From Holothuria scabra (taxonomy: Eukaryota > Echinodermata > Holothuroidea > Aspidochirotida > Holothuriidae): 64,000 nucleotides of DNA. Every line of letters begins with the position of its first letter. Position 1 is the stretch's first letter. The translations under genes and the position numbers were made by a program. The stretch is taken from the NCBI GenBank assembly GCA_037179385.1, contig CM074195.1:26806087-26870086 (forward strand), in the 5' to 3' direction. The notes below the pieces were generated by a model. It was not told the origin of the DNA. It saw only the letters and a program-made list of their open reading frames with translations, and did not search any database. Positions 1 through 12,294 of the stretch are shown here, piece by piece.

Positions 1-297
1 GCTGCCGAAGGGGCCCAGAACTTTTCATTTCTAAAAGAGTCTGCTCAGAAGATAGAGAAACATTTTGCAAAGTTTATGGCAGAAATTATGAAAGCTGGTG
101 TAAAGTACACGGTAGGTTTGCTGACAACTGACAACATGCCAGATTTTTTTAGAACTCAATATGCTGCCCCAATTTTTTCAGACCCTTCAACGAATTCAAG
201 CCTTGCGGAACCTTTTAAGATGTTGGGTCTTCCCCCGGCCCCTTCATGCCCACCGTTGCACCAGGCAGGGTGTATTTGGTTAGTGTTATTTAAATGA
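1..297 (+). CDS. Unrecognised open frame at left edge (partial)
   Basis: Frame 1 is open from the first base to a TGA at 295-297, about 98 codons, so the true start lies left of the window. The first 60 residues look helical and mixed-charge (FLKESAQKIEKHF, then FMAEIMKAG), followed by a proline-rich stretch ending PPAPSCPPLHQAG. A weak splice donor, CAGG/GTGTAT near 271, could end an exon before the last residues. I do not recognise the family. It does not resemble the MA3 part of eIF4G that would be expected upstream of the exon at 2550, so it may belong to another gene, an element or nothing. Confidence 0.25.
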   Translation, partial: AAEGAQNFSFLKESAQKIEKHFAKFMAEIMKAGVKYTVGLLTTDNMPDFFRTQYAAPIFSDPSTNSSLAEPFKMLGLPPAPSCPPLHQAGCIWLVLFK

Positions 298-2549
298 GTC
301 AAATAAGGTCCAACCATAATACGTGAAAAGTTTTATCTGGGAAACTTGGGGGTGAGTTGCACGTACACCCACCCACTGTGCCCCTGGATCAGCTAAGTGA
401 AAAAAGTAGATTATACTAGAAGGCAACAAAATTTCATGGTAAAGCCTGATATTTTTCAAAGGTGCTCCCCGACCTCCCACAGAGGATTTGCACATGACGT
501 CATAACACTCCCTAGCGAACTACGTAGTAGACTACACTCGACACACTTATATGGGTACACACCATTGCAGTTCGGGACGGGAGGGCTAGGTGTTCTGCAG
601 CCCCCAATAGGCAAGACCGAGCTAAATAGGGTTTCGGTGTCTCAGTTGGGCAGAGAATATGAATGGGGTGCTGCAACAAGTCACACCCCCATAGAAAGAG
701 TCCATGAGACTATGTTAGACACCACCGTGCAGTGCGTTCAGCAAGTCATATTTGGCGGATCCGTGACGTAATTGCAAAGCCTCTATATTCAAAATTTCAT
801 GTAAACTTCCAAAGCAACAATTCCTTCTTAATCCTCAAACTCTCATATACTTGCTTTGCTCCTGAAGCTTCTCCCGCATATACCCTTGTTTTCGGTTTGG
901 TCAAAATCCATCAGAACTTATTTATGCGTTACATAGTTTTGGTCAAATATTAAGTTATCCTTCTCTTAAGTTGCTTTCATTCTTATTTTAGGGAAAAATG
1001 CATCTTCTAATGTGTCTAAAGCTCCAGTCGCTTGCAAAAATATCATTGGAAATTCGAACTTGTCCCCATGTGCCAAAAGCTAACATTTACAAAGATGTGT
1101 CGCTTCCGTACCTTCGCTTGTACTTTGTAGGTTCGCTCCTATAGGTCAAATCTGTTGAAAAATATTAATAAAAAATATTTAAGTCTCCAGTTATTATTCG
1201 TAAACAGCAAAATGAAAGGAGATTGTTCAATGCTACAATGGATAAACGTATTGGTGTCGGCCAATTTTATTACAGGGAGAGGGGTATATGCTGTAAAGCC
1301 AAATTTAAATTAATTAACCCCGATGAACACACAGTGTAGTTTTCCAAGCGCTGGTGGAGGACTAAAGCTAGGCATTCATATGTACTTACAGCGTATTGCG
1401 TATGCGTGAAAAAAGTCACAAAACTAATAACAGATGCTTTTTTATGTGAAAGTGATGCGTAATCCGTTTTTGTGTCCTATCATATGTATGCGTTTTGGAA
1501 AGCCTCGAGGATTTTTTAACATATACGCCTACCCTACGGACAGGGAATCATCATAACTGTGACGTCAATTAGAGAAGGTGGGGGGGGGGGATCCCGGGTC
1601 CTTTTTCCCGACAGAGATATCATCTATTCCCAAGCAACTCTGTAACAATGTTCTTGTAAGCACCTTGATCGTTTCGGCCTTGCAGTCAAGTCTCTCTATA
1701 CCTGGTCGAGTATTTTTTTCTTATTTTTCTTTTCCTTTTTGCCCTAAGATTCCCTAGGATTAAAATTGCCATTTGCTCTTCCTCCTTTCCCTCTTCCTTA
1801 TGCAAACTTTTCAACTTTGACAGAATAAAAAGTAAGGCGAATGTTGTGTTGTCTGTTCTCTCTTGTCCCAGTCGGTGAAAAGACAGAAAGTGGTTGCACT
1901 AGGAACCATATACGCAGAGCATCACATATTTTTTGACGCATCTAGGGATGGCACTTTCACGCATACGCATAGGCGTAATATGCACAAAACGCATACGCTC
2001 ACGAATTATTCATTACGTACCTATGCTTGCCAAGCTTGTAGTCTTGGTCAAGACGTTAGCAAATTTTTCACTTCTCAGATTTTACAGAATGAGGGCGCTT
2101 GCCATCTAGACTCCAGGGCGGGCTGTAGGTATGAGATGAGATTTTACAATAAGTAACTGGAAGATACAAGTTCCATCGTCTTAACACAAGACTATTACCA
2201 TTGCACACTCCGGTACAGAAACCAGTCGATTAGGCACTTGCCTTTCGAAAAGACACACTTCTGTTGTGCTGTTAGGCAATGTTTTTCTCAAACAGCCTTT
2301 TCCTTCTGGCTCTTGTAACTTGGGCATTATTTCATGGACTGGAAGATTTTTTCATACAATTTAATATACAATAGAGTGAAGTTCGGTTTATGTATTGATA
2401 TTAGGCGTACTGATACCACGTACATTTAAGCCATTCAGAATTTTTTAGTAACAGTCCATGTATAGAAGTGAAATCACTTTGGTCAATTCAACCAATGACT
2501 GGGCCAGCTATGCACCGAACCAAATTTTTACTTTTGCCTACTTAAACAG
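298..2549. other. No gene recognised
   Basis: Open frames here are short and look unlike proteins. The missing upstream exons of the eIF4G gene (MA3 region) were looked for and not found, so they lie further left or were missed. A G run at about 1580-1590 is the only simple feature. Confidence 0.4.
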
Positions 2550-2648
2550 AGTGAACAAGATATGAACAGGGTTTGGCAAGCATCCGGTTTTAAATGGGAC
2601 ACATTTTTACCAGAAGGAAGCAATGTAGAAGAATTCTTGAATGCCAAT
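2550..2648 (+). CDS. EIF4G: eIF4G exon: linker before W2
   Basis: Acceptor TTAAACAG ends at 2549 and donor GTAGGT starts at 2649; 99 bp, 33 codons, phase 0 at both ends. It carries [18 protein letters not shown], the segment joining MA3 to W2 in eIF4G1/3. The alternative donor GTATTT at 2653 is rejected because it puts a stop into the next exon. Confidence 0.85.
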
Positions 2649-5600
2649 GTAGGTATTTTTGTCTTCTCTCTTTTGTTTTCTACGTCATCTCTGACCATCA
2701 AAGTTCAGTTATATAAGAATGTAATGGTGGTAGGGGATTGGGGGATCCATGAAAAATTTAAAGAGCTTTAGAGAACTGCATGCCATAGTTCGACTTAAAT
2801 TATATGAGGAAATCATTTGAGTTCAAATTTTAGGGCATTGTTTTACTTCCACTAATTTCACACGTTTTCATTCAATGCAATCCCTTTTGATTTGATCCCA
2901 TGCTTCGTTCGAGTCTGATTTTAATGTCTTTGCAGAATCTGGCTTTCACGGAGATTCCCATCTCAAAAGCATCACATGCTTCCATCGGACAGCAAAACAG
3001 ACTTAAGAGTTTTCAGAAAAATGTGATTCCAAAGGAAAATGTAGACAGCAATGCGTTCCTTCATTCTAGAAGGGTAAGTTAAGGAAAAAACCTACAAATT
3101 AATAAGGTGAAAACAAGTTCCACTTTCAAAATGAATTTCCAACATCCATGTCTTCTCACAATTTTATCAAATATATCTGTTGTCTTTGGGATTCATGTCG
3201 ACAAAACCCCCAGGGAGAAAGCCAGTTTTGGCAAGAACCCACAGTCTTCCAGTCCAATCGAACACATTAGCTGTAAACCTGTCTCGTTATGAGTTTAGTT
3301 CAACAAGCAGACAAGTGCAGCATTACTTCTGATCTCTTCTTTCCATTTCCTCCATCAGTTATTAAGTTTTGGGGGTTTGAACTTATTATATCTAGAAAGG
3401 TGTAAAGGTTTAGTACAATCTGTGTTTGTCAATCAAACTGTTGCTTGAATGTATGATTTTGAAGAAACCCCAGTGATATAACACACCCAGTTCAGACTAA
3501 CCTTGAGAAGTCCATGAAATACAGAAATAAAGAGGCAATAAGGAACAAACCCAATTTATTCCCAGTCTTTCACAAGTCATTGCCAACTATGACAACCGTC
3601 ACTGCTGTGGACTCATCTTGACATGAGGGTAGCTTCGAAGAATGTCATATCCATCAATGTATAAGGAAAATTTTCGCTTGGATATGTACAATTTTTTGAA
3701 GATGGTGCCTGCTGATTTAGTAGAAGCTAAAAGTCCTTTGTGGTCACGAGAGGTCAAAAGTCGATTCAATGTAAGAAATATCTTCAGGAGAGTTAACGTG
3801 GTCAAACTCATACTTAAAATGTGGATGGCATGTAGACAAAATCATCCCTTTTATACATCATGGAGCTCAAAGGTCATTCGGGACGCCAGACACCACAAGT
3901 ATAAAAACTTCTGAACAATACATCAAAATCAGTTACCTTGGAAAGGATCTAACACTTTATCCATGTTTAAAAAACGATACCTTTCTCATGACAACATTCC
4001 TTTCCACATCTTTGCACAATGCTATCAATTCTTCTTTGATCCCATGGTTCGTTCGAGTCCTGTTATTGTGTCTTTGCAGAATCTAGCTGCCACAGAGACT
4101 CCGAACTTAAAAGCATCGTATTTTTCTAGCAGGGAGAAAAACAGCCTAGCGAATTTTCAGAGAGATCTGATTCTATATCAAAAGGGAAATGTAGACAACG
4201 ATGCAATTGTTCATTATATAGAGGTAAGTTTAGGACAATATTTACTCATTATTAAATAAAAATTGGAAGCAAATTAATTGATTTATTCGGTCCTTTTTTT
4301 GTTTTGGGGGTTGTGTTTGAGTACTTGAGTGCTATATATAGCCTATATAGATATGCTTGATATGCTTATGGTATGCTCGTATGAAAAAGGTGTGAATCGG
4401 GGAAATAAATGGGTTTCCCTTAGTCAAGTACGGATCAATCTCCAGTGTCCAGTTCCAAATGCAATGTTGCTTTTAATCGAAAACTTTGCTCCTTCCAAAG
4501 ATTTATGGCATCAATGTTGGTGCGTTTCTGGTGATTCCACAGTTTGTACACACCACGCGGATGACCTTGTGTGGTGGTGGTGGGGGTATTTACGTAGATT
4601 TCTGGTGTAATTTGGTCATATGATCTCCTCTTCATGCCAGTCAAGTGAGGACATCTACAAACGAGAAGTGGGAATGTCCTCACTTTCATGGTTAGGAACG
4701 CTTATTCCTTATTGACACCTGTTACTGTACGGGTATGCACGCGTCGATGTTTGTGTATGTTTGCGATATCCCAAGACGAGAACATTGACTGGCGTTCAAG
4801 GGACAATCAGAGTTTGTCTGCTGAAGAAAATTATCCTGCAAGTAATATTTTCTGTGGAGGTAAAAATTCAATTGGGGTTTTCAGCGGTAAAATCTTGGAT
4901 ATACCGTCAATATCACCTCATGTAGTATTTTCCTTTTCCTCACAAAATGTACCAATCTTTATGTTACAGATTGTATTGTAGGCACATTATGTTATTGTCA
5001 TTAAATTTTATTTGAGGTTAAAATTAAGTTACACTGAACTGAACTGAATATCTCAAGAAATGGTAGTGTGATGGATTTCATAGTTGGCATGTGGGTGACC
5101 TGAATTAAGTAGATGATACACGCACCATTTTCTGTGGAGGTCAAAGTTCTTTTTTCGGTAGAGGTCAAACAAAAAAAGAAAATGAATGACAAAACACGAA
5201 ATCTCACAAATCCTACACCTTCGAAGAATGTCATATCTAATAGGTGTATGGTCAAAATTATTAAGATACTCTATCTTCATTTGGTGGAGTCAAAAGACGT
5301 TTGCAGTCATGAGAGGCCAAGGTCAATTCACCGTAAAAAGATATCTTCAGAAAAGTCATCGTGGTCGATCTCATACTAAGAACGGTCTGTGTATGGCTCT
5401 AGTGGAACTTAATCATCCCCACCCTTTTTTATACATCCCAAAGGCTAAACAGGGACGCCAGTGGCCACAAGAAAACCCGTAAAAATTTCTCAAAATGAGT
5501 TAATTTGTACAGGATCACATACTTGGTCCATATTTACGAAATGATGCCTTTCGTTTCAGAACATTTCTTCCCATATAAATCGGCAGTAGTTTGTAAGTTA

Positions 5601-8600
5601 GTTAGTTAGTTAGATAGAGTTTTACGGCCCAGTTTCCAACCGATTGGTTCAAGTCGAGCCGGCCACGGCCTTTTTTCCAATTGTGGCTCATTGGCTTGTT
5701 TTCCCTACTCCATTGCTATGCTGCGCATCAAGCATAATCGGCATTAAAACTGTTCGATATATTGCTGTAATTTGATCTCAGGTACTTAAATGACCTTGCT
5801 TGGTTTTATGCCGTTAATATCTGGTAACAACAGACTAAGTCTCACCAAGAGTCCGCCAAATTTTGCAATCATTCTGGACCCACTTATTCTTGGCACGGTC
5901 ATATACAATGCAAATATAAAATACCTGCGTATGAAAAGAGGAGGAAAAAATGCAAAAATCCCGGACAAGTCATTAGCCTGCGGACTTTACTTTGAAGTAT
6001 TCATACTTTTACTTGAATATGGATCCAGTTTTATCTAATGTCATGCTAATTAGTCTCAGGAGTTTGATTTTCATGTGTAAAAATGCACAAGTTGATTAAA
6101 GTTGCTGTTAACAGAAATGTGGAAAAATTTTTGACGACGGACTTACACGTTAGGACCATTGCAATTGCTTTAAAGCTGCTACATTTATTTTAAACTTTGA
6201 AGTGCGACGGTATTGCTCCCAGTCATTACACGTTTTAGTAAAAACTGCATTGAAATTAGTACCCGAATTAATCCACTGTGGGATTTTTCTTTAACATCCC
6301 CTTAAAATTTTGAATTTGAGATATAAATAGAATGTTTTGATGGTACCTATTATAACCTGTGTCAGCTAAACTGCCAGTTAAATTGGAGCTGTATAATATT
6401 TGCAGAGAGCCAAGAGACATCTGTCCGAATGTTTCAGTCTTGACGTTAAATGACACAGGGCAGGTTGGTTAGATTTTGAGAATTTTAGGGATAATACCGG
6501 ATCTTCTATTCCTTATGATAAAAAGAAAATAAACTCTTGATTTCATTGACAAGTTCATTTGTTTTTAATGTTTCCTCACTCCCAGAAGCGTGTACCAAAA
6601 CCTTTAAGACAAACAAATGAATTTATTCGTGCCTTAGTAGCTGCAGTATGCAACGGAGCCTTTAAAGGTAAAGAAACGAAACGTTCGTTTTGTCTGGGTA
6701 TATATGCATATGCAACTTTGTATGGTAGTTTGTTTTCTAAACTTTCCACTGTTGATAGCGTTTTTGATCTAGTTTCTGGAGGAGACGCGATTCATTTTTC
6801 CCTCACGGCAGTCTTTCGATAGACTTGTAATTATTTCTGGGAATTTAAGATGCAAAGAAGAGGCATAAATTGGTTGTGCTCTTTTCCCAACTATGCATGG
6901 GTAAAGGGTAGGGTAATGGGTAAGGTAACTATTTGTACCTTAAGTAGAACACTGAAGGCACGAAACGATAAACGTATAAAACTTTTTGCCTTACGGTCTG
7001 ATCTGGAGACCTATGGATTACAAATGTGGAACTATAACCACAAAGTAGACGCTGCAGGCCTTATGTTCCACTTTGCGTTCTGAAATGGAATTTGAACATT
7101 GGCGCCAAAATTCAAATAATATGACGCTAATAAGAAGTCAGTAAATACCTCCTGTGGACTGTATTTCATCGTAAGTTTTGTGTAAACTGGCATTTTATCC
7201 ACTCCTTGAACAAACTCCCGTTATTCCGATTCCGTCTCGTTGAAGACAGGTTTACTAGTCGTTGGTTTGGGACAACGTTTACGGGTCTTATAAAGAGGGG
7301 TAACTTCATAATAAAGCTGACATGGTAATAGTTCTATATTAATTCTCTTATATGAAAAAACTGATCAATTACAGCAACATTCATACCAACCACACATAGC
7401 ATGCTTGTTAATGCCTCATCGTGTTAACTTATTCAATGGTATTGATTTAAGTTTAAATATTTTTATTTTGTTTCTGAACGTTAGTGTCAGAATTATATGT
7501 GTAACTTAAAAAAATATCTTGCAATATTTTGTGGCTGATTTTAGGCCAGGAAACCATCAGCAAAGGCGACCATGAATGGCTAAAAAGCAGGGCCGCAGTT
7601 ATTATGAGGTACATTGATGGAAACCTATCTTTAGAACTGCAAGCTCTCTACGCAGTACAACACCTGCATAACAGTCTAGGAAATCCACCCGGTACGTTGA
7701 TTCATTTAATAAAGGTTTCAAATTTTATTACGTTATGAAGTTGGATTGGAAAGTTGGTCTTGTGAGGCCGATTTGGTTTGGAGAATGGCAGAGATATATT
7801 TATTGAAAAAGAGAACTTAGCTACATTCCAACTTTTGTCTTCTTTGTCTTTATTCCTATCATGTATACTCAAAGAACAAACTAATAAAGTCTTACTCGCT
7901 GGTTATAGCTTATCACCACAACTCTAGTTTAAAGGCCAATTTCTCTCACCCTAAACAGTACCAATTCGCCTAACGTTCTTACTTAAGCCCCTCCCACAAA
8001 CGTCTGAAAGTCATATCCTCATCCATACACAATCTCAGTTTACATTGATTCAAGGTGCGTATAGAAAAAAATCTCAATGTGTATAATCAAAGCACTCTCA
8101 GTAGGCTACAGTTCATGCTGTGTAATATAAGCTTTGGTACTCCGCATTGTTTGAATTAGCAGTCAATCAAAAAGCTGAGCCAATTGAGAGTTTCTGTTAC
8201 CCCCTACAGGAATTGTAGTTTGGGGTGCGAGCATTGCCCCTTTAATGTAATTAGTACGGTGCCATACATGGCTGGGACTGATAGAGCTTTGAGTCGTCTG
8301 CAAATATTTTTTCACATAGTTGCCCAAACGTTGTGAAAGAAACGTACAGTCATCACAGGCGCTGAAACAATTTAGACTCTTTACCGCCTTTTGGCCCTAC
8401 TATACAAATCTTTATAGAGAGATGAAAATTGTAAAGCATTGACATGACATCATTCCGCCTAAATTTAACGAACTCATTAACCCCAAAATTGCAACAGTTC
8501 TATAAACATACTCGGCAAAGTTTAAATTGGAATGGAAACACTATATTGGCCCTTAAAATGATGTTTCTGAGTAAGTTGAAATGATTTTGGTATTGAACCG

Positions 8601-8819
8601 TTTATCATTCTACAATATTGCATCTCGATTTCTTTTACATTACCAGGGCTGTTACGATTCTACTTTGATGTACTTTACGATGAAGATGTAATTTCAGAGG
8701 ACGCGTTCTACACATGGAGGGACAGCAAAGATCCCACTGAAAGAAATGGAAAGGATATCGCGTTGAAGTCAGTCACAAGCTTCTACACGTGGTTGGAAGA
8801 GTCAGACACGTCAAGTTAA
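2550..8819 (+). CDS. EIF4G: eIF4G C-terminal exons (W2 / eIF5C domain), partial gene
   Basis: Translation initiation factor eIF4G is the scaffold that joins cap-binding eIF4E, helicase eIF4A and eIF3; in animals its C-terminal W2 (HEAT-type) domain binds kinase Mnk. Exons at 2550-2648, 2936-3073 and/or 4080-4223, 6586-6667, 7545-7691 and 8647-8819 join in frame by GT-AG introns of phases 0, 0, 1 and 1. The order of motifs follows eIF4G1/3: [11 protein letters not shown], then [24 protein letters not shown], and the C-terminal [15 protein letters not shown] with [17 protein letters not shown]. It ends WLEESDTSS at a TAA at 8817, close to the usual end of the family. MA3 and MIF4G exons are not in the window. 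eIF4G1 versus eIF4G3 cannot be decided; DAP5/p97 is possible but fits less well. Confidence 0.9.
2936..3073 (+). CDS. EIF4G: eIF4G W2 exon, copy 1
   Basis: Acceptor TGTCTTTGCAG and donor AGG/GTAAGTT frame 46 open codons, phase 0 to phase 0. It begins NLAFTEIP and ends FLHSRR. It is homologous to the exon at 4080-4223: both start NLA-T-E-P and share KAS and an N-VD-A core. It has lost the IE ending that the family has at the start of W2. It may be a mutually exclusive alternative exon or a relaxed duplicate. Confidence 0.65.
4080..4223 (+). CDS. EIF4G: eIF4G W2 exon, copy 2
   Basis: Acceptor TGTCTTTGCAG and donor GAG/GTAAGTT frame 48 open codons, phase 0 to phase 0. It ends [12 protein letters not shown], which matches the family pattern around the WIE of the first W2 helix better than copy 1 does. 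It joins in frame to the exon at 6586. The 45 bases of intron just before the exon are nearly the same as those before copy 1, from TTTGATCCCATG through GTTCGAGT to the acceptor. Confidence 0.75.
5595..5760 (-). mobile_element. tRNA-type SINE, reverse orientation (5'-truncated)
   Basis: Starts on the + strand with the tail GTTAGTTAGTTAGTTAGATA, then GAGTTTTACGGCCCAGTTTC, ACCGATTGGTTCAAG and a GCTCATTGGCTTGTTTTCC block. Read on the minus strand this is the 3' body of the SINE seen whole at 62816-63075, ending in a (CTAA)n-type tail. No tRNA head is visible. Confidence 0.75.
6586..6667 (+). CDS. EIF4G: eIF4G exon: W2 helix with RALVAAVC
   Basis: Acceptor CACTCCCAG ends at 6585 and donor AAAG/GTAAAG starts at 6668; 82 bp, phase 0 to phase 1. 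It encodes [17 protein letters not shown], aligned to the LVRALMTAVC helix of eIF4G1. Confidence 0.85.
7545..7691 (+). CDS. EIF4G: eIF4G exon: W2 helix with LQALYAVQ
   Basis: Acceptor GATTTTAG ends at 7544 and donor CCCG/GTACGT starts at 7692; 147 bp, phase 1 to phase 1. The split codon with the previous exon reads Gly. It carries [19 protein letters not shown] and PP, matching the ELQALYALQ motif of eIF4G. Confidence 0.88.
8647..8819 (+). CDS. EIF4G: eIF4G terminal exon
   Basis: Acceptor CATTACCAG ends at 8646 and the stop TAA is at 8817-8819. Residues [18 protein letters not shown] and YTW are the most conserved block of the W2 domain (an AA-box motif shared with eIF5 and eIF2B-epsilon). 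The tail after WLEE is short and polar, as in other eIF4G proteins. Confidence 0.92.
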
Positions 8820-11390
8820 ATTTTTTACCACATTTTTTTTCAGTAAAAGCGGAGTAGATGCACAAAGAGTGTGTTACAGATGCTGTCTATATCTAAACAC
8901 TATAAACTTACATTCCAACTCTAACCGACTGAATCTGCGAATTGTAGTACAACTTTAATGAGTCCAATCAGAGAAAACAAGGTATATGAGTTAAACTTAA
9001 ATGATTCGTATCAGATGAAACTAGATATATGGATTAGACTTTATGAGCCGGAACAGACAAAACTGCAAACAGGGATTTGAGAATAGCTTAGAGCAGCCCT
9101 CGGTTTAGGTACGCTAGGTTTCTTTTGGACGATATATTTCTCCTGAATTAAAGTTTCCCATTCCTTTTGCTAAACAAAATTGTGATATTTAACTCATTGC
9201 ATTACTCATTCGTATTAGATGAAAGATAGATGCAAAGAGCTGAGGATAAGTTACATTATCCTTTAATGTAGGGCTACTCTGTATTTCAAACTCCTTTTGA
9301 AGCATTACTTGTCTGAAATACAGATTTTGAAGTGATTTTTGTAAAGCAAATATTACGTAGCTCAGTGGTAGTAATTAATTCTTCATTCAAGCTGGTCGCG
9401 CCACTACTGCTAAGGTACAATTAAATACAATCGCCGCCAAAAGTAAATGAAATTAACCCCTTTCCCCCTTTTCAATGTTGGTATACTCAGGACTGGTCAG
9501 TTTTCCCAACCAACAATGAAGTGGGGGAAGGGAGAGAGCGGCTAGTATGTGAGATGGATAAAAGGCAATGTAACATCTGCTACGAAGAGATTTTGTTTCA
9601 TTTGTTTTAGCGGCGAATGCAGCTTCTTGAGGGTCGGTATATACACTGTTGTATAATGAAACACAAGATACCGAAACTTGACTACATAGTAAACAGGTTT
9701 TGTTTCGCTGACTGGTGGCTATTCGTGTTCATTCAGGTGAACAGTACTTTAAGACTTTCAACGTTGTGATTGCGCAATCTGGGGACATATGTTTCGTGTA
9801 ATAATCTAGGTCAGGATCTTTAAAGTAGAATTCATCAGCGGGTATCACGTATATCTGTATATCTTTTTAACTGTTGTTGTTATACAGCACCATAACAACA
9901 AAATAAAATCCCTGCGCCTACATGTGGCACATTTGTTCCTTCTGGTGATTAATTCTAGTTGTATAAGCTGATGACGTGCTGATTTGATTGATTGATTGAA
10001 TTAGTGAATACTGCTTCAAGCTGTTTAAGCTTAAAGACTTAAAGACTTAAGCTTTAAGACATACTAAACTTGTTTAAAGCATGTACTTATAATGTACCTC
10101 AATCATGACTGAAATATTACTAGGCTACTGCTTGTAATTTAAATATACTTATACTCTGTTTATATGACTCTCATTGGTATATACACCAAAATGTGAGAGG
10201 CAACATACCAATGGTCCAAATGGTTTGGAAGAAATGAAAGAAATGACTCTAAGTTTGAGAAGTTGGAACTGAAAAATTGACTTAAGAGGAATTTCCCTGT
10301 GTCCTCTTTTCTTGATTAACTTGGAAGTACTGAAAATCGACTTTTGTTTCTACCAGAAACGGATAGAAATAAAAGAAAGCAACTCCCAATGTTAATTTTT
10401 GCAATTCAAAAGAAAGGCAAAAATTCACCAACATGACATTGTGGAAATAAGTTTGTTAATGGGTTTTTAAATTGGAAGTTTTGAACGAATTAAGATATAT
10501 ACTCCGAGAGGAAGCAACTGAATTGGGGTAAAGTAAGCATAAGCCTTGGTACTAACTGCGTATGGTAATTTGTTTTATTATTCCATGTCTTGTTTTTGAT
10601 AAGAATAAACTTGAAAAGTTAACAAAGGAATGTTCACTATAAGTGTAACCGCTGGGAAAGTATACCTTTATGAGGAAAAACATTTGCGATGCTAAAAGAA
10701 CTTTTGGAGAAGTATTTCTAGACAACAAATTTCCAAATTACCCTTCAAATGAAGCTACGTAAACGACTCCTCTTTGCGGATAAAATATGGTGAAATTTAA
10801 TTATGTCTACTCAGTATTTCGGCTATCATAGCACAAATTAAACGCCATTGTTAATTAAAAGGAAATATTGCGTTTAAAGTGCTTCCAGATGACATACACA
10901 GGAAAGCGAGTTTATCAATGTTATGTCATTCAGTGTCACCAATAACATTATTATGAGGTGTTGTTGTACTACATGTTTGGCCTTTGTTTTTTGGGCTCCT
11001 GAAAGCGTTTCTTCTTTTAAAACAACTCTGTCCTTTTAGATATGTACCTCTTTTTGGCCAACATATTAGAATAACAACCAAATATTTTCAGTGTGTCAAA
11101 GATGATCTGTGGTCTCATGAAAATGGAATAAAAAACTATGCCGGATTCTGAAGAGGTCACAGAATACACTTGTCTTAACTTCGATTGCAAACCGATTCGA
11201 TTCCCTACGGATAATGTCATATCAGTGATAACGTTGAGAAAACGTTAGCATCGATGGTGCGACTAATGGGCTCGCAATGAAAGTTTAGGGGAAAATTGCC
11301 TTTGTCTCACATTTTATTGAATCTAACCTAGTTGTCATATTATCGGATACAGTTGGATAAAAGAGAGGCAACTAGGACATAATTCTACTC
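8820..11390. other. eIF4G 3' flank and spacer, no gene seen
   Basis: All frames are closed at short intervals. No element ends or tRNA genes were recognised. The first part is presumably the eIF4G 3' UTR. Confidence 0.5.
9902..9907 (+). terminator. Candidate poly(A) signal for eIF4G
   Basis: AATAAA about 1.1 kb after the stop codon. Other A-rich sites nearby make the choice uncertain. Confidence 0.3.
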
Positions 11391-11391
11391 G

Positions 11392-11613
11392 ATGGGAACT
11401 TATTGGCAAGTAAGCAACCTTCCTGTAACAACTGACAGATTTGTTTACCCAAACAATTATGCATGCAAAACCACCTCTTCTTTTCCTCTGGTTCAAAATC
11501 CGCTAATCAAATCATTTGTATCACGATGCGTCAAACGGCAACAGCAAACGTTTTCTCCAGCAAGTAAAACAAGTTTGAGAAAACTACTGAGATTTATACC
11601 ATGTTTGTGCTAA
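11392..11613 (+). pseudogene. Decayed homologue of the 43.6-kb open frame
   Basis: DNA from about 11445 to 11600 aligns with 43610-43760: both carry a TTTGTAT-ACG--GCGTCAAACG core and a CAAACGTTTxC stretch. Read in the frame used at 43.6 kb it keeps a conserved C-x-T-x-R-Q-T core but meets a TAA where the other copy continues to NTYNPF. The long open frame here is in a different frame and is therefore not evidence of coding. It marks the left part of the A duplication unit. Confidence 0.45.
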
Positions 11614-12294
11614 AAGGTTAGCTGTTGTTTGACACTGTGAAGTTAATGTTAATATACTTCAGTTTATCCTGTGACGTCATCCAGAATTCCATCATAATTT
11701 GTTTTTTTTTTTTTTTTTTCATTTTCATGAGACGGCAGGTCATTTCATAGACATCAAATATGTTTCAAAACTTTAAAATAAGATAAATTAGAGTGTTCAT
11801 CAGAGATGTCAATTGCATGCATTATTATTACAGAGGCTCATTGAGTGACATCGATAACTTAATGAGAGTGTTAAAGGGTCATCATCACAAGAGAGTACTC
11901 ATTGTTAGCATAATAAGTCAATTCTCATCCCCAATAAATGCAGAAAAAGAAAAATTACGAATTTCTTATTGTCCTGACTTGTAACGGTTTGGTGCATTAT
12001 TTAAAAAAGTGTCTGAAAAAGTATTTTGAAAAGAGAATTAAATTATTAAGTACTCACTCATAAAACAGTTATTTGTAAATATATATGGGGAATTGTCTAA
12101 GTTTGAACATTTGTCATTGGTGTGTGAAGATAAAAGGTTTGGAACAAATGTTTAATTTGATGGGCCAATTCACTGAGCTTCTTTTAAGTTTAAAATTTTA
12201 ACAGAAAGGACTGTTTTTAAGATCAAATACCCGCCGGCAGTCAATTCTGGTAGATAAAGTCAAGAAAGACAACTAGTCATCTGCGTTACCTGCA

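Larger units (their letters stand above)
2840..5575 (+). repeat. Diverged tandem duplication carrying the W2 exon
   Basis: Copy 1 runs from about 2840 to 4000 and copy 2 from about 4000 to 5575. Matches include the intron end before each exon, the exons themselves, the word CTTCGAAGAATGTCATAT at about 3633 and 5219, the stretch from AGAGG(T/C)CAA to the GGACGCCAG near 3875 and 5454, and a shared end near 3990 and 5545. Copy 2 holds roughly 500 extra bases after its exon. Confidence 0.7.

Noticed and set aside
4775..4858. Possible eIF4G exon between the W2 exon copy 2 and 6586
   Set aside because: It has a weak acceptor and a GGAG/GTAAAA donor, but exon 4080-4223 joins 6586 in frame and matches eIF4G without extra residues; TTTTCTGTGGAGGT also recurs at 5127 as plain repeat.
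9355..9375. GTAGCTCAGTGGTAG, like a tRNA A box
   Set aside because: No B box or foldable arms follow within 80 bases.
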